Part shown: positions 9,370 through 19,692 of the stretch, piece after piece | Layout of the letters: the number at the start of each line of letters is the position of its first letter | How positions within the stretch are numbered: the stretch's first letter is position 1 | NCBI GenBank assembly: GCA_020850315.1 | Contig: JADZEY010000040.1 | Location: 1 to 59,565 of the forward strand | Direction of reading: 5' to 3' | DNA length: 59,565 nt | DNA from: Armatimonadota bacterium | GTDB taxonomy: Bacteria; Bacteroidota; Ignavibacteria; OLB7 | Made by a program: the position numbers and the translations under genes | The notes under the pieces: generated by a model | Told to the model about the DNA's origin: nothing | The model's input: the letters and a program-made list of their open reading frames with translations, nothing else | The model's database searches: none

Positions 9370-10359
9370 ATGGATACTCCAGAGACTCCATCAGCTTCCA
9401 CGCCATTGCCAGCAACTGCATTACCAGCAACCACCCGCGCCGCTGCTATCCGCCACTTCATCACCACCCAGTTAGGGTTCGATCTTGTGGGGTTTGCCCC
9501 TGCCGAGCGGATGGAGCGTGAGGCAGATTTGTTCCAGGAATGGTTGGCGTGCGACTACCACGGCACAATGGAATGGATTGCCCGCAACAACCACAAACGC
9601 CGCGATGTTCGCCAGATTCTTCCATCGGCGCGCTCGGTGATTGTGGTTGCCCGCAACTACTACACCCCCCACCAACACAGCAGCCAACCCGATCACGCAA
9701 AAATCAGCCGCTACGCTTGGGGGCGCGACTACCACAATATCCTGCCCAAAAAACTGAAGCAGCTGCATCAGTTTATCCAGACGCTGGAGCCAAACGCAGA
9801 AAGCCGTTGGTATGTGGATACCGGGCCGATATTGGAGAAACAATGGGCGGTGCGTGCCGGGTTGGGGTGGATGGGGAAGCACACCAACATCATCAACCGC
9901 ACGATGGGGAGTTGGCTGTTTCTTGGGGTCGTGATTTCATCGCTGGAATTGCAGTACGATTCCCCCATTGGTGACTTCTGCGGAAGCTGCACCCGATGCC
10001 TTGATGCCTGCCCCACCAACGCATTCCCACAGCCCTACTTGCTGGATGCCACCCGCTGCATCAGCTACGTGACGATTGAGCAGCTGCCGAAGGAGGAAAT
10101 CCCCAAGGAGTACGGCCAGCAGATGGAGAACTGGGTGTTCGGTTGCGACATCTGCCAGCAGGTCTGCCCCTGGAATCGCTTCCAGCAACCAACCACCGAA
10201 CCCGATTTCCAGCCACGCCCAGGCGTGTTGGATCTAACGGTGGAGCAGGTGCGCGCAATGTCCGATGAAGAATTCCAGGAGCGATTCCAGGGAAGCCCCG
10301 TGCGCCGCGCAAAAGCGGAAGGATTCCGGAGAAATGGACGGGGGATAACCAAGAAGTAG
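9370..10359 (+). CDS. queG: Epoxyqueuosine reductase QueG
   Basis: Cobalamin-dependent iron-sulfur enzyme that reduces epoxyqueuosine to queuosine in tRNA wobble position 34, the last step of queuosine synthesis. The protein is 329 residues. Visible features are the N-terminal FDLVGFAPAE region, the conserved DTGPILEK and GLGWMGKHTNII segments, and two [4Fe-4S] clusters' cysteines in CGSCTRCLDACPTNAF and CDICQQVCPWN. A frame extension to 9286 exists, but those 28 residues are unlike the family. The ATG at 9370 sits just after a TATATTTTG promoter-like box, so it is preferred. The C-terminal HEAT-like extension of longer homologues is short or absent. Gene neighbours are unrelated, so it is probably its own unit. 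Confidence 0.93.
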   Translation: MDTPETPSASTPLPATALPATTRAAAIRHFITTQLGFDLVGFAPAERMEREADLFQEWLACDYHGTMEWIARNNHKRRDVRQILPSARSVIVVARNYYTPHQHSSQPDHAKISRYAWGRDYHNILPKKLKQLHQFIQTLEPNAESRWYVDTGPILEKQWAVRAGLGWMGKHTNIINRTMGSWLFLGVVISSLELQYDSPIGDFCGSCTRCLDACPTNAFPQPYLLDATRCISYVTIEQLPKEEIPKEYGQQMENWVFGCDICQQVCPWNRFQQPTTEPDFQPRPGVLDLTVEQVRAMSDEEFQERFQGSPVRRAKAEGFRRNGRGITKK

Positions 10360-10437
10360 TGGTGATGCCAATAACCATAAAATTTCTACGTTAGAGATAG
10401 AAACACAGAAAACCGTAACCTTCAACCAGATACCATA

Positions 10438-10710
10438 ATGACCAGAACAACATCGGTGATTGAGCTTACGCAGCATGTGCAACGCTACATCGCACACGTG
10501 ATGAACGGAGACAGAGTGATTGTTCTTCACGAAGGCCGCCCGGTAGCAGAATTAACCCCCGTAGTAGCCTCCCCACGCATGGCCGATCTGCCGGAAATTC
10601 TACATCACCTTCCCAGTCTTTCAAACGGTGATGCCGAAGCCTTTGCAAGGGATATTGATATTCAGCGAACACAGCATAATTCATCAGAGTGGAGAGACCC
10701 GTGGGCGTGA
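10438..10710 (+). CDS. Phd/YefM-type antitoxin
   Basis: A 90-residue protein with the N-terminal DNA-binding and dimerisation pattern of the prevent-host-death family: an early SVIELTQHVQRYI helix, then DRVIVLHEGRPVAELTPV, where the GRPVAxLxP strand is typical. The C-terminal ~35 residues are polar and probably form the toxin-wrapping tail. The stop codon overlaps the start of the PIN-domain gene, the usual antitoxin-first order. Family knowledge suggests autorepression of the pair; no operator was resolved. Confidence 0.85.
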   Translation: MTRTTSVIELTQHVQRYIAHVMNGDRVIVLHEGRPVAELTPVVASPRMADLPEILHHLPSLSNGDAEAFARDIDIQRTQHNSSEWRDPWA

Positions 10711-11120
10711 TTATAGACTCAAGTATTCTCATTGCATGGAAACGTGGACACCTTGACCCTAACCAACTTATCACTGGCCATGAACATGAACCGTTTTTCC
10801 TTTCCGTAATTACAGTAAGTGAGTTGCTCCATGGAGTTCATCGCGCCACCGATGAGCCTATTCGCCTCCGCCGTTCTGCGTTTGTCGAGAATGTATTATC
10901 GAACTTTCCAATTATTGACATTGACCCCGCCGTTGCACGTGTCCATGCCAAACTCTTGGCAGAATTATCTTCTGAAGGCAGGGCAATTGGGATCAATGAT
11001 TCATGGATTGCAGCGACGTGTTTGGCCTATTCTTACGCGCTGGCCACAGTGAATATTCGGGAGTTTTCTCGTGTGCCCATGTTGGCCATCATACCATCGG
11101 GATACACGACAGGAGCTTAG
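10701..11120 (+). CDS. PIN-domain (VapC-like) toxin
   Basis: A 139-residue PIN-domain ribonuclease, a probable toxin cleaving RNA. The acidic metal-binding positions are visible: Asp in VIIDSS near the N-terminus, Glu in VSELLHG, and Asp in INDSWIAATC. The final LATVNIREF segment has Asn-Ile-Arg where many VapC proteins have an Asp- or Asn-containing motif. Three in-frame GTG codons are possible. GTG at 10701 is preferred because GGAGAG lies 5 bases upstream and it gives a normal MGVIIDSS start; 10689 would add four residues. The start lies inside the antitoxin gene, which implies coupled translation. Confidence 0.87.
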   Translation: MGVIIDSSILIAWKRGHLDPNQLITGHEHEPFFLSVITVSELLHGVHRATDEPIRLRRSAFVENVLSNFPIIDIDPAVARVHAKLLAELSSEGRAIGINDSWIAATCLAYSYALATVNIREFSRVPMLAIIPSGYTTGA

Positions 11121-11279
11121 CCCCATTGCATCGCTTCCTCATCCCCCCCCCATGAAACCAAACTTCACCTCCCCCGATTCCAGTGCCGCCGTAAGTTTGC
11201 GCACGGGTCGGCATCACACAATGCGCAGCCCTTCCCGGAAACGAACCAACGCTACGGCTCCATCCACTTCTGCACGACC

Positions 11280-14200
11280 ATGCTTATTCTTCGCGGCGCA
11301 CCTGCACTCTCACCCTTCCGCATTGCTCGCTTGCTTTCCACGCTTGCGTGCCAGCACCCGCATATCTCCGCTCTGTATGCCGAATTTGTTCACTTTGTGG
11401 AGACGGAACGTCCGCTCACTGAAGCCGAGCAAACGGTGCTGAACCGGCTGCTGGAATACGGCCCCGCGCTGGAATCGCACACGCCGGAAGGGACGCTTCT
11501 GCTGGTGACACCACGCCCGGGTACCATCTCACCTTGGTCCAGCAAGGCAACCGACATTGCCCACAACTGCGGGCTTCGGGCGGTGGAGCGGATTGAGCGG
11601 GGAACCGCCTACTACTTGGCTTCGGCCCAAGAATTAGGGGAGCAAGAGCTTGGCGCGATTGCCCGGCAACTGCACGACCGTATGACCCAATCGGTCTTCA
11701 CCCAGATGGAGTTTACTGCAGAATTGTTCCGCCACGCCACGCCCCAACCCTTTTCCACGATTGACCTGCTAACCGGCGGACGCGCCGCGCTTCAGGAGGC
11801 CAACCAACAGCTTGGCCTTGCCCTTGCCGATGATGAAATTGACTACCTTCTGAACAGCTTCACCGCGCTTGGCCGCAACCCGAACGACATTGAGTTGATG
11901 ATGTTCGCGCAAGCCAACAGCGAGCATTGCCGCCACAAAATTTTCAACGCCAGCTGGACCATTGATGGCCAAGAACAAGAGCAATCGCTCTTCTCGATGA
12001 TCCGCAACACCTACAACGTTGGCGGGGAAGGTGTGCTGTCGGCCTACAGCGATAACTCGGCGGTGATCCGTGGGTTCGATGCGCACCGGTTTTTCCCGAA
12101 GCCGGGGGCAAGCCAGTATCAGTTCCACCACGAGCCGACGCACATCCTGATGAAGGTGGAGACCCACAACCACCCGACGGCAATCTCACCTTACCCCGGT
12201 GCCTCCACCGGTTCCGGCGGTGAAATCCGCGACGAAGGGGCAACCGGGCGCGGCGCAAAACCAAAAGCTGGATTGACCGGCTTCACCGTCTCCCACCTCC
12301 GAATTCCCGGGCTTGAGCAACCGTGGGAAGGTCCCGAACGGAAGCCCGGGCGAATCGCTTCGCCGCTGGAGATTATGACCGAAGGACCAATCGGCGGCGC
12401 GGCGTTCAACAACGAGTTTGGCCGCCCTGCGCTGGCCGGATATTTCCGCACGTTCGAGCAAACAATCCCCGGCCCCAACGGCCCCGAAACCCGTGGCTAC
12501 CACAAGCCGATTATGATTGCTGGCGGTTACGGCAACATCCGCGAACAGCATGTGGAGAAAAAAGAGTTTGCCCCGGGATCGCACATTGTGGTGCTTGGCG
12601 GTCCGGCAATGCTGATCGGCTTGGGTGGCGGCGCGGCAAGCTCCATGTCCACCGGAAGCTCCGATGAAGATCTGGATTTTGCCAGCGTCCAGCGGGATAA
12701 TGCCGAGATGGAACGCCGCTGCCAGGAGGTGATTGACCGCTGCTGGGCGTTGGGCTCCGATAACCCGATTGAGTCCATCCACGACGTTGGCGCGGGGGGA
12801 TTAAGCAACGCACTTCCCGAGCTTGTGAACGATGCAGGGCGGGGGGCAGCATTCCAACTGCGTGCGGTGCCGAACGCCGAGCCGGGGATGTCGCCGATGG
12901 AGATTTGGTGCAATGAGGCGCAAGAGCGATACGTGCTGGCGATCCGCGCCGATGCGATTGCGGCGTTTGAAGAAATCTGCCGCCGCGAACGCGCCCCGTT
13001 TGCCGTGGTGGGCGTGGCAACCCAGGAACCTCAGCTTCTGCTGGAGGATTCCACATTTGGCAACCGCCCGATTGATATGCCGCTGAACGTGCTGCTGGGG
13101 AAGCCCCCAAAAATGCACCGCGTTGCCCAGCATCTTGAACGCCAGCTCACCCCATTTGTTGCCGACCAGATTGACCCCAACGATGCCGCCCAGCGGGTGC
13201 TGAAGTTCCCCGCCGTTGCCGATAAATCGTTCCTGATTACCATTGGCGACCGCACCATCACCGGAATGGTTGTACGCGATCAGATGGTGGGGCCGTGGCA
13301 GGTTCCCGTTGCTGATGTTGCCGTCACGACCACCGCCTACGAAGGCTTCACCGGCGAGGGGATGGCAATGGGGGAACGCACGCCGCTTGCGTTGCTGAAC
13401 GCGCCAGCATCGGGCCGAATGGCGATTGGCGAAGCGATCACCAACATCGCCGCAGCGCGAATCGAACAACTTGGCGATGTGAAACTTTCCGCCAACTGGA
13501 TGGCCCCCGCCGGCTACCCGGGCGAAGATGCCGCCCTGTACGACACCGTCCGTGCCGTTGGAATGGAGTTGTGCCCCGCGCTTGGCATCACCATCCCGGT
13601 CGGGAAGGACTCCATGTCCATGCGGACGGTGTGGCAGGGGGAAAACGGGGAACCGCAGAGCGTCACCGCACCGGTCTCACTGATCATCAGTGCGTTTGCT
13701 CCGGTGACTGATGTTCGCCACACCCTTACGCCGCAGCTTCGGACGGAGAAAGGTGAGACGATTCTGATGCTGATTGATCTTGGAAACGGGCGGAACCGTT
13801 TGGGGGGATCAATTCTTGCGCAAGCCTACGATGCCTTGGGGAACGAAGCTCCCGACCTTGACGACCCAGAATTGCTGATCGGATTCTTTGATGCGGTGCA
13901 ACAACTCAATCAGCAAGGGCTGATCCTTGCCTACCACGACCGCTCCGATGGCGGCCTGTTTGCAACCCTTGCCGAGATGGCCTTTGCCGGAAAAACTGGG
14001 CTGGAAATTGACCTTACCAACATTGACCCTAACCCGGTTGCAGCCCTGTTCAGCGAGGAACTTGGCGCGGTGATTCAGGTGGCAACCGAGCATCGTGAGG
14101 AGGTGCTGGCAATCCTTGCCGAGCATGGATTGGGCTACAACTGCCACATCATCGGGACGGTGGTGGATCAGGATCGGATCAGTTTCGGCCACAACGAACA

Positions 14201-15176
14201 AACAGTGCTTCAGCAATCGCGCACAACGCTTCGTGATTGGTGGTCCCAGACCACGTTCCGGATGCAGGAGCTTCGCGATAATCCAGAGTGCGCCCGCCAG
14301 GAGCATCAAGCAAGGTTGGACCCCGACGATCCCGGAATGAGTACGAAGCTCACGTTTGAATTGAACGAAGACATTGCTGCGCCGTTCATCGCAACCGGGG
14401 CGCGGCCACGGGTGGCAATTCTGCGGGAGCAAGGGGTGAACGGCCAGATTGAGATGGCCGCAGCGTTCCACCGCGCCGGGTTTGCCAGCGTTGATGTTCA
14501 CATGACAGATTTGATTGAAGGCAGGGTGAAGCTGGACGGGTTCAAAGGGCTTGTGGCTTGTGGCGGGTTCAGCTACGGCGACGTGCTTGGGGCCGGCGGG
14601 GGGTGGGCAAAATCGGCACTGTTTATCGAGCAGGCGCGCCAGCAGTTTTTCAGCTTCTTCCACCGCCCCGACACGTTCGCGCTGGGGGTCTGCAACGGCT
14701 GCCAGATGTTCAGCAATCTGAAGGAGATCATCCCCGGTGCCGCCCACTGGCCACGGTTTGTGCGGAATCGTTCGGAGCAGTTCGAGGGGCGGCTGGTGCT
14801 GGTGCAGGTGGAGGGAACTCCATCAATCTTGCTTGCGGGGATGGAGGGTTCGCGGATACCGATTGCGGTAGCGCACGGCGAAGGGTTGGCCGAATTCAGC
14901 GGCGCGGCCACGCTTGCGCAAGCGGAAGCAACCGGAACAATCGTTGCACGGTTTACCGACAACTACGGCGCGCCAACCGAGCGCTACCCCGCCAACCCGA
15001 ACGGCGCACCCAACGGAATCGCAGGGCTCTGCAGCAGCGATGGCCGTGTCACGATTATGATGCCACATCCGGAACGGGTGTTCCGTTCAGTTGCCATGTC
15101 GTGGCATCCCGATGAATGGACTGGCGACAGCCCCTGGATGCGGATGTTCCGCAACGCAAGGGTTTGGGTGGGGTAA
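11280..15176 (+). CDS. purL: Phosphoribosylformylglycinamidine synthase, single-chain type
   Basis: Catalyses the ATP- and glutamine-dependent conversion of FGAR to FGAM in purine synthesis. At 1298 residues it is the large fused form (PurS-like, PurL and PurQ parts in one chain). The start [19 protein letters not shown] matches the family N-terminus. The ATP-grasp-like PurM-type halves show [21 protein letters not shown] and SDRSDGG-like motifs. The C-terminal class I glutaminase has [20 protein letters not shown], the nucleophile Cys in LGVCNGCQM near residue 1138, and the catalytic His in [10 protein letters not shown]. The C-terminal [11 protein letters not shown] is typical. A strong hairpin terminator follows. 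No other purine genes are adjacent. Confidence 0.97.
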   Translation: MLILRGAPALSPFRIARLLSTLACQHPHISALYAEFVHFVETERPLTEAEQTVLNRLLEYGPALESHTPEGTLLLVTPRPGTISPWSSKATDIAHNCGLRAVERIERGTAYYLASAQELGEQELGAIARQLHDRMTQSVFTQMEFTAELFRHATPQPFSTIDLLTGGRAALQEANQQLGLALADDEIDYLLNSFTALGRNPNDIELMMFAQANSEHCRHKIFNASWTIDGQEQEQSLFSMIRNTYNVGGEGVLSAYSDNSAVIRGFDAHRFFPKPGASQYQFHHEPTHILMKVETHNHPTAISPYPGASTGSGGEIRDEGATGRGAKPKAGLTGFTVSHLRIPGLEQPWEGPERKPGRIASPLEIMTEGPIGGAAFNNEFGRPALAGYFRTFEQTIPGPNGPETRGYHKPIMIAGGYGNIREQHVEKKEFAPGSHIVVLGGPAMLIGLGGGAASSMSTGSSDEDLDFASVQRDNAEMERRCQEVIDRCWALGSDNPIESIHDVGAGGLSNALPELVNDAGRGAAFQLRAVPNAEPGMSPMEIWCNEAQERYVLAIRADAIAAFEEICRRERAPFAVVGVATQEPQLLLEDSTFGNRPIDMPLNVLLGKPPKMHRVAQHLERQLTPFVADQIDPNDAAQRVLKFPAVADKSFLITIGDRTITGMVVRDQMVGPWQVPVADVAVTTTAYEGFTGEGMAMGERTPLALLNAPASGRMAIGEAITNIAAARIEQLGDVKLSANWMAPAGYPGEDAALYDTVRAVGMELCPALGITIPVGKDSMSMRTVWQGENGEPQSVTAPVSLIISAFAPVTDVRHTLTPQLRTEKGETILMLIDLGNGRNRLGGSILAQAYDALGNEAPDLDDPELLIGFFDAVQQLNQQGLILAYHDRSDGGLFATLAEMAFAGKTGLEIDLTNIDPNPVAALFSEELGAVIQVATEHREEVLAILAEHGLGYNCHIIGTVVDQDRISFGHNEQTVLQQSRTTLRDWWSQTTFRMQELRDNPECARQEHQARLDPDDPGMSTKLTFELNEDIAAPFIATGARPRVAILREQGVNGQIEMAAAFHRAGFASVDVHMTDLIEGRVKLDGFKGLVACGGFSYGDVLGAGGGWAKSALFIEQARQQFFSFFHRPDTFALGVCNGCQMFSNLKEIIPGAAHWPRFVRNRSEQFEGRLVLVQVEGTPSILLAGMEGSRIPIAVAHGEGLAEFSGAATLAQAEATGTIVARFTDNYGAPTERYPANPNGAPNGIAGLCSSDGRVTIMMPHPERVFRSVAMSWHPDEWTGDSPWMRMFRNARVWVG

Positions 15177-15205
15177 GCGCAAGCCGGCGATAGCAATCGG
15201 TATTT

Positions 15206-15248
15206 CGTAGAAGAGGCCCGGCAACGCCGGGCCTCTTCTACGCTTTTT
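15206..15248. terminator. Bidirectional hairpin terminator after purL
   Basis: A 17-bp stem starting CGTAGAAGAGGCCCGGC (15206-15222) pairs with 15226-15242 around an AAC loop and is followed by CTTTTT. It sits between the convergent ends of purL and the minus-strand lipoprotein gene. The T run serves the plus strand best. Confidence 0.9.
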
Positions 15249-15266
15249 GATCACGGGATTCCTCTT

Positions 15267-16010
15267 CTACAACGAAACATGCACCCCATACTGGCACTCC
15301 GCCAGCCGTGTGATAATCACCCTTTTTCCGTTCCATATCTGCTGGTCGTTTCGGAATCTGGTGAGGGTCACTTTCCCCTTCCCGCGCAGGATTTGGAGTT
15401 TGGATGAGGGGATGGTGGCGAATCCAACATCCTGGACGTACTGTTGGAACGTGGTATCGGAAGCAACCCACGTGATAAGCACGCCACCGCTTCCGATTTT
15501 TGGCGGCGGCCATGTTAACTGAAGCGAGGTGTCCGCACGAACACTGCTGCTGCTGGAAAAGGGGCCGATGGTGGTAATTGGATCCAGTGTGGTTGCCGGA
15601 AATCGTGTTGTATCGCCGGTAAGGGTATCCACAAGTGCCCAAGTATTTGGGCCATACACCGTGGCATCGCCACTGCCAAGCCGAAGCGTGTCGGTGGTGG
15701 TGCGGTAGCGTTCAAGCATAAGATTGTTCAGCAACACTTTCCCCGGCAATGGTGTTCCGGTGAACTGCCCGTAGAAGGAGTTTGCAAGGGAGGTGATCGT
15801 TGTATCACCAACGCGGTTGGTGGTCTGGATAACCCGTATTCCACTGATGGCTTGGTAATCCCCACGAGGGGTGTTGTTGGGAATCAACAGGTCGAACGGA
15901 ATATCCCCCGGAATCCCCGGAGCAAGAGGTGCGTGGCCGCAACCAGAGAATGCCCAGATGGAGAACAATAACAGGAGAGCAGATGCTGACCATGGATGAG
16001 TGTGCTTCAT
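15267..16010 (-). CDS. Predicted lipoprotein of unknown function
   Basis: A 247-residue protein with a lipoprotein signal peptide: positive start MKHTHPW, a hydrophobic stretch and the lipobox FSGC. The mature part is rich in Thr and Ser (TTTDTLRLGSGD, SSSSSVRAD) and in beta-strand patterns, with LQLTWPPP, ITWVASD and IITRLAECQYGV near the end. This composition is compatible with fibronectin-like extracellular folds but no family is recognised. It is divergent from dnaB across a 453-base spacer and convergent with purL. Confidence 0.75.
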   Translation of the reverse strand: MKHTHPWSASALLLLFSIWAFSGCGHAPLAPGIPGDIPFDLLIPNNTPRGDYQAISGIRVIQTTNRVGDTTITSLANSFYGQFTGTPLPGKVLLNNLMLERYRTTTDTLRLGSGDATVYGPNTWALVDTLTGDTTRFPATTLDPITTIGPFSSSSSVRADTSLQLTWPPPKIGSGGVLITWVASDTTFQQYVQDVGFATIPSSKLQILRGKGKVTLTRFRNDQQIWNGKRVIITRLAECQYGVHVSL

Positions 16011-16426
16011 AGCGTCTGATGAATGCTGGATGGTTGATTGAGCAAGTGAAAGGGGATGGCCAATAAATACCTAACCCTCTTGAATTGTTACGCTACTTAC
16101 TTGAACGGAGGTTTCAGCAAATCAGTGTTCATCCCCCCACCAAAACCCCTTGCCCGTTCCAAAGATAACCCTAAGTTAGAAGCCGGAACGATGGGGAAAA
16201 CAGAGTGCTGGGATACCCAACGGAGATGGTTGGTTTGCAAGGCGCATGGCAGTGGATAACTTGGTGGAAAAGTTGTTGAAAGAAAAGTGTTTGCCGTGAT
16301 TGGCAAACCCCGTAAGATTGCCGCGCCAAAAAAAATCCAGCTACCTGTTCGGCCCCCCGCAACATGGCTGGTTGCCCCGCAACGCGCTTCCCGGTTTTCC
16401 GCACATCAGCAGAACAGAACGCCAGT
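16011..16426. other. Intergenic region upstream of dnaB with DnaA-box-like sites
   Basis: No gene is supported here. AGTGGATAA at 16251-16259 matches the reverse DnaA-box consensus TGTGGATAA at 8 of 9 positions. GGTGGAAAA at 16263-16271 is a weaker 7 of 9 match in the same orientation, 12 bases further on. Promoters for the divergent lipoprotein gene and dnaB must also lie in this spacer, but they were not pinned down. Confidence 0.35.
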
Positions 16427-16456
16427 GTAGCTTTTTCCAACGTAGCTTTTTCCAAC
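16427..16456. repeat. Perfect 15-bp tandem repeat before dnaB
   Basis: GTAGCTTTTTCCAAC occurs twice, back to back (16427-16441 and 16442-16456), ending 7 bases before the GTG start of dnaB. It overlaps the expected leader or ribosome-binding region, so copy-number change could alter translation. Confidence 0.9.
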
Positions 16457-16463
16457 GCCGCAC

Positions 16464-17963
16464 GTGACAAACGCAGGAGGAATCCTTAACGAAGGGAACG
16501 CCCCCGAGTATCCGCTTGAGCGGATGCTGAACGGTGGGCGTGGCCGCCAGAAGATCGTGCCGATGGGCGCGACTCCTGACCGCATTCCGCCGCATTCCAA
16601 CGAAGCCGAAATGGCGGTGTTGGGGGCCATGATGCTGGAGAAAGAAGCCTCGGCAAAGGCGATGCAGATCCTCGGCAAAGATCACTTCTACCGCGAAACC
16701 CACCGCCTGATCTACGAGGCGATGATCTCCCTTGCCGACCGCAACCAGCCGATTGACATCATCACCCTGAACGATGAGCTTCGGCGGCTTGGGCGGCTTA
16801 GCGATGTTGGCGGATCACACTACCTTTCCGAGCTCAACCGGCGCACCCCTTCGGCGGCCAACGTGGAGCACCACGCCCGGATTGTGTTCGAGCGTGCGTT
16901 GAAACGGATGCTGATTAGCGCCGCCAACGGCATTCTGGAAAACTGCTACACCGAATCCACCGATGCCTTCGAGGAGCTTGACCACGCCGAGCAGAAGATG
17001 TTCGAGATTGGTGAAAGCCGCAGCACCCGCAGCTATCAATCAATGAAACGGTTAGCGGTGGAAACCGTGGAGATGTTGGAAGCAATCGCCCACCGCCACC
17101 GCGACGGCAACGGAGTGATTGGCGTGCCAACCGGGTTGGTGCAACTGGACAACCTGCTGGGCGGATTTCAGCGGAGCGATTTGGTGATCCTTGCGGCCCG
17201 CCCCTCGATGGGAAAAACCGCGTTGGCCATGTCAATCGCGCGGAACGCTGCGGTGGATTACAAAAAAGCTGTCGCCTTCTTCTCGCTGGAAATGGCTGCT
17301 CCCCAGTTGGTGATGCGTCTGATTGCCGCCGAAGCAAAAATTGATGCTTCGCTGCTTCGCAAAGGTGACTTGAAAGATGAGCATTGGCAGTCCATCGCCA
17401 GCACCATCCACCGCCTTACCGACGCTCCAATTTTTATTGACGACACCCCCGCAATGGGGATCATGGAGTTGCGCGCACGTTGCCGCCAGATGAAGCGCGA
17501 GCATAACATCGAGATGGTGATGGTGGATTACTTGCAGCTGATGCACGCCGCAAAAGCCGAAAGCCGCGAGCGGGAAATCTCCGTCATCTCGCGCGGGCTG
17601 AAGCAGCTGGCGAAGGAGCTAAACATCCCGGTCATCGCCTTATCGCAGCTGAATCGTTCGGTAGAATCCCGCAGCGACAAGCGGCCAATGCTGAGCGACC
17701 TTCGTGAATCGGGGTCGATAGAGCAAGATGCAGACGTTGTGATGTTTGTGCATCGCCCAGAATACTACGGCATCACCGTTGATGAAGAAGGGCGGCCAAC
17801 CAATGGGATTGCTGAAGTCATCATCGGCAAGCAGCGTAACGGCCCAACGGGGATCACCCAAACGGCGTTCATCAAGGAGTTCGCCCGATTCGAAAATCTT
17901 GCCTTCCAGTACGACGACGCGCCCGCCTACCTTCCGCCAGCAAACGACGAGCAGCCGTTTTAA
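16464..17963 (+). CDS. dnaB: Replicative DNA helicase DnaB
   Basis: Hexameric 5'-3' helicase that opens the replication fork. The 499-residue protein has the N-terminal primase-interacting domain (PHSNEAEMAVLGAMM), the RecA-like ATPase domain with Walker A RPSMGKTAL, Walker B VDYLQLM, and the C-terminal DLRESGSIEQDADVVMFVHR segment. No intein is present. The start is uncertain: GTG at 16464 gives an N-terminal extension of about 30 residues before the conserved IPPHSNEAE text, and ATG codons at 16524 and 16563 are alternatives. A tandem 15-bp repeat lies directly upstream of the GTG. Confidence 0.95.
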   Translation: MTNAGGILNEGNAPEYPLERMLNGGRGRQKIVPMGATPDRIPPHSNEAEMAVLGAMMLEKEASAKAMQILGKDHFYRETHRLIYEAMISLADRNQPIDIITLNDELRRLGRLSDVGGSHYLSELNRRTPSAANVEHHARIVFERALKRMLISAANGILENCYTESTDAFEELDHAEQKMFEIGESRSTRSYQSMKRLAVETVEMLEAIAHRHRDGNGVIGVPTGLVQLDNLLGGFQRSDLVILAARPSMGKTALAMSIARNAAVDYKKAVAFFSLEMAAPQLVMRLIAAEAKIDASLLRKGDLKDEHWQSIASTIHRLTDAPIFIDDTPAMGIMELRARCRQMKREHNIEMVMVDYLQLMHAAKAESREREISVISRGLKQLAKELNIPVIALSQLNRSVESRSDKRPMLSDLRESGSIEQDADVVMFVHRPEYYGITVDEEGRPTNGIAEVIIGKQRNGPTGITQTAFIKEFARFENLAFQYDDAPAYLPPANDEQPF

Positions 17964-18049
17964 GCCATCTCACCCGATGGCTCCCGGCTTGCTTCCCCGC
18001 TGCGTGCGGAAGCCACATGGGATAGCCTTCCACCAATCCTGAATGTTGT

Positions 18050-18493
18050 ATGCCCTTCTCCGACGAAATCGAACACGTCCTTGACTTCCTTGACCAAGCC
18101 GCTGGGAAGGGGCTTCGGAAACGGAACGATATGGGGACGCTGCTGCAGCAAGCCGTTGCGTTGGATGCTCCGGACCAGATGAACCTTGTGATCTTGGAAG
18201 GCCGCCAATTTCATAACCTCTATTCCACCCTCCGCAAATCGTCCGTTGGTGGCGAAGGCTACGACGTGGTGCAGCGTGAGTTTTCCGCAACCGCCGAACG
18301 CCTTCGCGCTGCCATTGCCCAGCTGCTTGTTCAGGCCCCCGAAGAACAGGTTGAGCGGTTCAACACCCAGTACTACGCCATGACCCAGGGAAGTCTGCGG
18401 AACCTTGTGGATCTGGCCCACGATCTTGGCGTGTTCAAGGGGGTGCAGAACGAACGGAAGTACAGCAACAACGCCGAAGAGGAAGAAGAGTAG
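18050..18493 (+). CDS. Conserved-looking small acidic helical protein, unknown function
   Basis: A 147-residue soluble protein without signal peptide or membrane segment. It is largely helical by composition (EIEHVLDFLDQAAGKGL, LRAAIAQLLVQAPEEQ), has a polar centre (RQFHNLYSTLRKSSVGG), and ends in an acidic NNAEEEEE tail. Codon use looks like the neighbours and the frame is intact, so it is probably a real gene. No family is recognised. It lies 86 bases after dnaB on the same strand and may share its transcript. Confidence 0.65.
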   Translation: MPFSDEIEHVLDFLDQAAGKGLRKRNDMGTLLQQAVALDAPDQMNLVILEGRQFHNLYSTLRKSSVGGEGYDVVQREFSATAERLRAAIAQLLVQAPEEQVERFNTQYYAMTQGSLRNLVDLAHDLGVFKGVQNERKYSNNAEEEEE

Positions 18494-18744
18494 CAGAAGA
18501 ATTTGCTTGCCGCGCTTGTTGGCCGCTGCGCAACGGCGTTCGCAACCAGATTGTTGACTTGGCCGGGGTGCGCCGTCCCGGCGGGGTGCGGCTCGCAACA
18601 ACATCGCGCACACCAACCGTGCGCCAGATTGAGACCACCGAGCCACGCCGCGTCCTGCGGGACTCTCAATCGAATCCGTGACCGGTATGGCAATCTTATC
18701 TCATCCGAGTATATACTCTGAATAACGAGCCGAAGTTGATTGCT

Positions 18745-19296
18745 CTATTTCAACGGCTTGGGTGCGTCCGTGAAGTTTTTATACTTCCCCAGCAGCGTGC
18801 CTACTGCATAGGTAATCGGCATAATGATGTTTTTTACGAATGAAGGCAGTTCCGGTAAATCATATTCATGTTTATATCTGACCATCAGATAGGCAGCATC
18901 AAATGCATCGGGCCTGGTAGTCTTTGATTTTTTGAATGCTCCATAAAGCGTCGAAAGAAAAAATATGATGCTGTTGGCTGGTTTAATCCAACCGCTTATC
19001 ATAAGCTCATCTTCTCCGGCATTCCAAAATCGGTGCGGGGTACCACGCAGGAACACAACCTCCTCCCCTTCTGAATAATACACGGGGTTTTGGCCGAACA
19101 GCTGGCAGCCTATTTTCCCTTTCACTACGGTGATCCCCTCATCTTGCTTGTAATGGACGTGCATTGTCGGCCCGGCATTCGGGGCGCAGTACCCTTCTAC
19201 AATAACCTTATCACCATCCGGCTCCTTGATGATTTCTTTGAAGATTAGCGTTTCGCCATGACCGTTTTCAATCCTGTGTGGTAATGTGATGCTCAT
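18745..19296 (-). CDS. Cupin-domain protein
   Basis: A 183-residue single-domain cupin. Motif 1 is seen as PTMHVHYKQDEGITVVKGK (metal-ligand His-x-His and Glu) and motif 2 as VVFLRGTPHRFWN with its His. The rest (PANSIIFFLSTLYGAFKK, IIMPITYAVGTLLGKY) contains two hydrophobic stretches that could associate with a membrane. The substrate is unknown. The ATG at 19296 (MSITLPHR) follows an A-rich leader and is preferred; an ATG 13 codons upstream at 19335 is possible. The gene is visibly AT-richer than all its neighbours, which suggests horizontal transfer. Confidence 0.75.
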   Translation of the reverse strand: MSITLPHRIENGHGETLIFKEIIKEPDGDKVIVEGYCAPNAGPTMHVHYKQDEGITVVKGKIGCQLFGQNPVYYSEGEEVVFLRGTPHRFWNAGEDELMISGWIKPANSIIFFLSTLYGAFKKSKTTRPDAFDAAYLMVRYKHEYDLPELPSFVKNIIMPITYAVGTLLGKYKNFTDAPKPLK

Positions 19297-19692
19297 CTGT
19301 TTTTTGTTATTGATGACCGTTAGCGGTTTGTGCATTCGCCATGGGCGGAAATTTCCCCACTACTGCACAGAAGCTCCGTTTTGCACTTCCGTTGTTATCT
19401 GCAGATAACCGAATGTCCGTTCAACACGCACGAAAGTAGAAAGATGGAGATGGCTTTGCAAACAGATTTTTTCCAATGTAGCTGCCTGCATTCCTCAGTG
19501 GTTCAGACCCTTTGCACACACAGGTTGGGATTATTCAGGCACAATCGAGAGTAATCGCCAACACCCTTGCGGGCGCAACCGATGCCGCAAACCCTTCTCG
19601 ATGCTATATTGCCGAACGCTCCTCAGAATTTTCAACAGAACATGCACACCGACCGAACAACTACACTGAACAACCAAAAGGAGAACAAACCT
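19297..19692. other. Intergenic region, nothing recognised
   Basis: This 396-base divergent spacer lies between the cupin gene and a lipoprotein gene. No coding frame, RNA gene or repeat was recognised. The last part is A-rich (ACAACCAAAAGGAGAACAAA) and supplies a plausible Shine-Dalgarno site for the downstream lipoprotein. Confidence 0.5.

Noticed and set aside
13809-14747. 312-codon antisense frame over purL
   Set aside because: purL is unmistakable across this region and the antisense translation has no recognisable domain.
18494-18744. Remnant gene or RNA between the small acidic protein and the cupin gene
   Set aside because: No frame, cloverleaf or repeat could be supported; the sequence is unexplained.
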